This document shows, in pieces, positions 61,774-64,000 of a DNA stretch of 64,000 nt (position 1 is its first letter; every line of letters begins with the position of its first letter). Below the pieces are notes generated by a model. It made no database searches. It had not been told where the DNA came from and was given only the letters and a program-made list of their open reading frames with translations. The stretch is from CBDEVH01 sp965243565 (GTDB lineage Bacteria > Pseudomonadota > Gammaproteobacteria > Tethybacterales > Persebacteraceae): NCBI GenBank assembly GCA_965243565.1, contig OZ251571.1:62001-126000 (forward strand), read 5' to 3'. The position numbers and the translations under genes are program-made.

Positions 61774-64000
61774 ATGAGATCATTGATAGCGGTATTTGCC
61801 GGCCATCGTGTAGCACCTAATTTACTTATGCTGCTAATGATTATTAGTGGTTTTTTTGTTTTAGGTCGTCTCGAAATTCGCTTTTTTCCTGAATTTAGCG
61901 AGCAAACTATTCAAGTAACAGTACCTTGGCCCGGCGCATCTGCCGCCAATGTGAATGAATCCTTATTAACGCCACTTGAAAATGAGTTGCGTAATATTTC
62001 GGATATCAAGGAAATGCAATCGTTTGCTACAGATGGTGTGGGCATCGTTTATTTGCAATTTCCAGATAATATTGAACTTGAAGATGCCATGGATGAAGTG
62101 CGGCGTTATCTTGATTTGGCTAAGGCAAGTCTTCCTGCTGATAGTGAAGAGCCCGAAACAAAAAATTTGGTATTTGATGACGAAATAATGCGATTATCAC
62201 TGACAGGACATTCGCTAAAAGACATAAGAAAAATAGCCCGACAAATAGAGAATGAGTTATTGGCATTGGGCGATATTCGTATTGACGTTAGTGGTCTGTA
62301 TGAAGAAGCAATCGAAATCCGTTTACAAAAACAACGCTTGTCTGAGTTGGATTTAACGCCTTCTGAAATCGGGCAACAAATAAGAGCACAAAATTTAAAT
62401 GTAACCGCTGGTGATATTGATAGCAGTGGTGCTGTCAGCCGTTTGATTCGTTCTCTATCAAAAAAAGAAAAAATCAGCGAGTTGTCTGATATATTAATTT
62501 TAAACAAAGCAGGCAATGTCATACGTCTGGGTGATATTGCCGACTTGCAACGGGTGCCAAGAGCTGATGTTACAGAAATTACATTTAATGGGCAGCCTGC
62601 TGTCCAATTTAATATTACGCGCCGTTCGGGTGGCAATGCGATAGAAGGTGGAAACAAAGTTAACGAATGGCTTCGTCAAAAGCAACAAATTTTACCGACG
62701 GGGTTTAAACTACACCCTCACAAAGAAGAATGGCGTTTAATAGAATCACGATTAAACCTGTTAATAGTAAATGGTGCCCAAGGTTTGATTATTGTACTTA
62801 TTTTTTTATTTTTATTTTTAAACTGGCGTTTGGCGTTTTGGATTGGGATGGGGATTCCAACGGTATTTATGGTTTCATTGGGTGTATTGTATTTGCTTGG
62901 TGGTTCCATTGATATGCTGACTTTGTTTGCTTTTATTATGACAATGGGCATTGTGGTCGATGATGCCATTGTGGTGGGCGAAAATGCAATCTATCATTTA
63001 CAACAGGGAAAACCGCCGATGCAATCTGCTGTTGATGGGGCACATGAAATGTTTTCTTCTGTCTTTTCTTCTACCTTTACCACGATTTCATCATTCATGC
63101 CGTTAATGATTGTAGGCGGACCAATTGGTTCCATTTTATTTGTCATACCTTTGGTTGTAATTTGTGTGCTCTTATCGGCGTTATTTGAGTGTTTTGTGGT
63201 GTTGCCTGGGCATTTGGCTGGCTCGTTTAAAAAGATTAATCAAAAAAAAGATCGCCCGCCTTTAATTCCCATTCGACAAAGTATCGATAAAGCGTTTGAA
63301 TGGTTTCAAGAAACGGTGTTTCGCCGTGTGGTGATTTTGGTTTTGCGTTATCGTTGGGTTACTATTTTTTCATCATTTGTCATGTTATTGCTGTCGATTA
63401 CGCTATTTATTGGGGGGCAGGTTAAATTTAGATTTTTCCCCGGTGCAGAGTTAAACCGAATTCAAGTGCAGGCTCGGTTTATTGCAGGAACGCCTAGAAG
63501 CGTAGTAGAAGCCTATGTGCAAGACTTAGAACAAAGCATGCATCAAGTAATGGCAGAGTATGAGGAGGAGGTTTTACTCTATTATTCGACATATTTGGGG
63601 CGTGGCGCGTTATTGGATGGTATTACAGTTGATGGGTTTGGCGATGAAATTGCTTCTATGTATGTTGAATTAACGGAGGGCGATAAACGTCAAGCAAAAA
63701 TAGATGATATTGTTAAAAAATGGAACGATACCGCGCCCCGGTCAGTTTATTTGGAAAATTTAATCATACGTGCCGAATCAGGGGGACCGCCGGGAGAAGA
63801 TTTGCAAGTTCAATTTATAGGAGACAATCCACAGATATTAAAAGAAGTTGCCAACTCATTTAAAACCAGTCTGTTAAATATTCCGGGTGTCTCTCGTCCT
63901 AAAGATGATATTCCTTTAGGGAAAAAACAATTGATTTTTGATCTGACTCCACAGGGACACGCATTAAATTTATCGATTAATGACATTGCCACTCAAATAC
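61774..64000 (+). CDS. RND-family efflux permease (C-terminus beyond the right edge)
   Basis: 742 codons are visible with no stop; full-length members have about 1,020-1,040, so roughly the last quarter is missing. The first helix is followed by the large periplasmic loop (FFPEFSEQTIQVTVPWPGAS in part: EQTIQVTVPWPGAS). The proton-relay pair Asp396-Asp397 occurs in GIVVDDAIVVGEN. VFSSTFTTISSFMPLM and a second periplasmic part begin as in AcrB/MexF-like or heavy-metal transporters. A drug or metabolite exporter of the HAE type is most likely; no outer membrane channel is visible. Confidence 0.9.
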   Translation, partial: MRSLIAVFAGHRVAPNLLMLLMIISGFFVLGRLEIRFFPEFSEQTIQVTVPWPGASAANVNESLLTPLENELRNISDIKEMQSFATDGVGIVYLQFPDNIELEDAMDEVRRYLDLAKASLPADSEEPETKNLVFDDEIMRLSLTGHSLKDIRKIARQIENELLALGDIRIDVSGLYEEAIEIRLQKQRLSELDLTPSEIGQQIRAQNLNVTAGDIDSSGAVSRLIRSLSKKEKISELSDILILNKAGNVIRLGDIADLQRVPRADVTEITFNGQPAVQFNITRRSGGNAIEGGNKVNEWLRQKQQILPTGFKLHPHKEEWRLIESRLNLLIVNGAQGLIIVLIFLFLFLNWRLAFWIGMGIPTVFMVSLGVLYLLGGSIDMLTLFAFIMTMGIVVDDAIVVGENAIYHLQQGKPPMQSAVDGAHEMFSSVFSSTFTTISSFMPLMIVGGPIGSILFVIPLVVICVLLSALFECFVVLPGHLAGSFKKINQKKDRPPLIPIRQSIDKAFEWFQETVFRRVVILVLRYRWVTIFSSFVMLLLSITLFIGGQVKFRFFPGAELNRIQVQARFIAGTPRSVVEAYVQDLEQSMHQVMAEYEEEVLLYYSTYLGRGALLDGITVDGFGDEIASMYVELTEGDKRQAKIDDIVKKWNDTAPRSVYLENLIIRAESGGPPGEDLQVQFIGDNPQILKEVANSFKTSLLNIPGVSRPKDDIPLGKKQLIFDLTPQGHALNLSINDIATQI

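Noticed and set aside
1..64000. CRISPR arrays, tRNA or rRNA genes, insertion sequences
   Set aside because: No regularly spaced repeats, no cloverleaf-sized gap and no transposase-like frame were seen; almost all DNA is coding.

Overview
The window is a gene-dense, AT-rich stretch of a Gram-negative proteobacterial chromosome. It carries 54 protein genes with almost no spacer DNA and many short overlaps. I see no tRNA, rRNA, CRISPR array or insertion sequence. LPS sugar synthesis (kdsA), the SPOR/CvpA block, YggX, a homodimeric-type pyruvate dehydrogenase E1, NDH-1 and an aa3-type oxidase point to an aerobic gamma- or betaproteobacterium. The blocks trpA-accD-folC-SPOR-cvpA and ctaG-DUF2970-ctaE occur in both classes, so I do not name a genus.

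Layout. 1-7638 (minus) is a single open frame of at least 2,546 codons that runs off the left edge. It encodes a giant, N-terminally anchored, pseudopilin-like surface protein. mnmA follows on the minus strand. From 8.8 to 22.3 kb the plus strand reads fhs-fau-dnaA-dnaN-gyrB-topB-pyrG-kdsA-argD (folate, replication, nucleotide, LPS and arginine genes). ctaD (minus) comes next. From 24 to 35.6 kb the plus strand carries ybjQ-atpG-lipoprotein-atpD-atpC-coaBC-yggX-osmC-dacA-dat-nadC and an AddA-like helicase-nuclease. Three parS-like palindromes lie between 27.87 and 30.07 kb. From 35.7 to 43 kb lie pgm and yheT (minus), a HIT protein and a membrane protein (plus), then ctaG-DUF2970-ctaE and nuoC-nuoD-nuoE (minus). 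From 43.1 to 51.3 kb come trpA-accD-folC-SPOR-cvpA-rsfS-rlmH and aceE. mntR (minus) and leuC diverge at 51.8 kb. leuC overlaps an 873-aa paralogue of the giant protein. The rest is atpIBEFHA, a DUF3147 protein and an RND adaptor/permease pair cut by the right edge.

Themes. (1) dnaA-dnaN-gyrB plus a parS cluster 16-19 kb away places this region near the replication origin; gene direction diverges at about 8.8 kb. (2) Familiar operons are broken up: F1Fo ATP synthase is split between atpA and atpG with a lipoprotein gene inside the second half, nuoCDE stands alone, ctaD is apart from ctaG/ctaE, and trpA, leuC and aceE lack their usual partners. (3) The most novel content is a two-member family of large surface proteins. 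Both have a GspK/PilX-like N-terminal helix and a shared PCP...GSRFGRLPWRS...WY module. One member is over 2,500 residues long.
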